Origin: Crocinitomicaceae bacterium
GTDB taxonomy: Bacteria; Bacteroidota; Bacteroidia; Flavobacteriales_G; Salibacteraceae
Assembly: GCA_018623405.1 (NCBI GenBank)
Contig: JAAZVO010000005.1
Location: 1-24,435, forward strand
Direction of reading: 5' to 3'
DNA: 24,435 nucleotides
Positions 24,285 through 24,435 of this stretch are shown piece by piece. The position numbers and the translations under genes are program-made. The stretch's first letter is position 1; each line of letters starts with the position of its first letter. Under the pieces are notes generated by a model. That model was not told the origin of the DNA, did not search any database, and saw only the letters and a program-made list of their open reading frames with translations.

Positions 24285-24435
24285 AAAAGGGATTAAAGTT
24301 ATTGGTGCAAAAGCATCTTTTGCGATATTACATCTCCAAAACTTTCTTTGAGCACCTTTAAAGCTCCATACCATTTCTTTTGGTGAGTGCAATATTTCTA
24401 AGGCTTGTTTGTGGGTCCAACCTACTAAGAAAATA
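24273..24435 (-). CDS. 3' end of an unrecognised minus-strand gene (partial)
   Basis: A frame open from the right edge to TAA at 24273-24275 gives 53 residues, including FLVGWTHKQALEIL, KEMVWSFKGAQRKFWRC and a hydrophobic end ITLIPFLKS. The other two minus frames here contain stops. It would overlap the convergent TonB receptor gene by 12 nt. I do not recognise the family, and the short length leaves a real chance that it is non-coding. Confidence 0.45.
   Translation of the reverse strand, partial: IFLVGWTHKQALEILHSPKEMVWSFKGAQRKFWRCNIAKDAFAPITLIPFLKS

Overview
The window is AT-rich Bacteroidota DNA, most likely from a Flavobacteriales-like or Cytophaga-like member. Four things point there: two secreted proteins with C-terminal type IX secretion (Por) sorting domains; a TonB-dependent receptor with an N-terminal carboxypeptidase-regulatory-like domain; small families largely confined to the phylum (DUF5606, DUF4286, short AMP nucleosidase); and promoters of the TTG-N17-23-TAnnTTTG type with no obvious Shine-Dalgarno sequences. 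Gene order and content look chromosomal and mostly housekeeping. I see no rRNA, tRNA, CRISPR array, insertion sequence or prophage, and no gene-free stretch longer than about 120 bp.

Region 1 (1-7164, minus strand) is a compact run read right to left: serS, a small coiled-coil lipoprotein, a TPR secretory protein, a DUF4286 protein, rsmA, mgtE, a TerB-like protein and a truncated D-2-hydroxyacid dehydrogenase. The first five genes overlap by 1, 26, 4 and 11 nt, so they are probably co-transcribed and translationally coupled. Region 2 (7187-8044) is the rplU-rpmA ribosomal operon, with a near-consensus promoter and a strong intrinsic terminator.

Region 3 (8070-16210, minus strand) holds a T9SS-sorted repeat protein, an M3 oligoendopeptidase, a DUF5606 protein with a Lys/Ala tail, a 1392-residue subtilisin-like T9SS protease with about nine Ig-like repeats, and an orphan HsdR-N nuclease-fold protein. 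Region 4 (16243-18883, plus strand) is a coupled operon of AMP nucleosidase, holA and a ChaN/Tiki-like protein, joined by 1-nt TAATG overlaps.

Region 5 (18880-20953, minus strand) is a TPR-PD40-OmpA envelope protein gene broken by two single-base deletions. Repairing both restores one reading frame of about 691 residues that ends in a stop (CTAG) shared with the convergent ChaN gene. Region 6 (21073-24284, plus strand) has a stand-alone FRG-domain protein and a TonB-dependent receptor whose promoter is overlapped by a 24-bp inverted repeat, a likely operator. The right edge may hold the 3' end of an unrecognised minus-strand gene.

I found no clearly new multi-gene system. The best leads are the doubly frameshifted OmpA gene, the palindrome on the receptor promoter, and the orphan FRG and HsdR-N proteins. 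All family assignments come from motif recognition by eye, not database searches.
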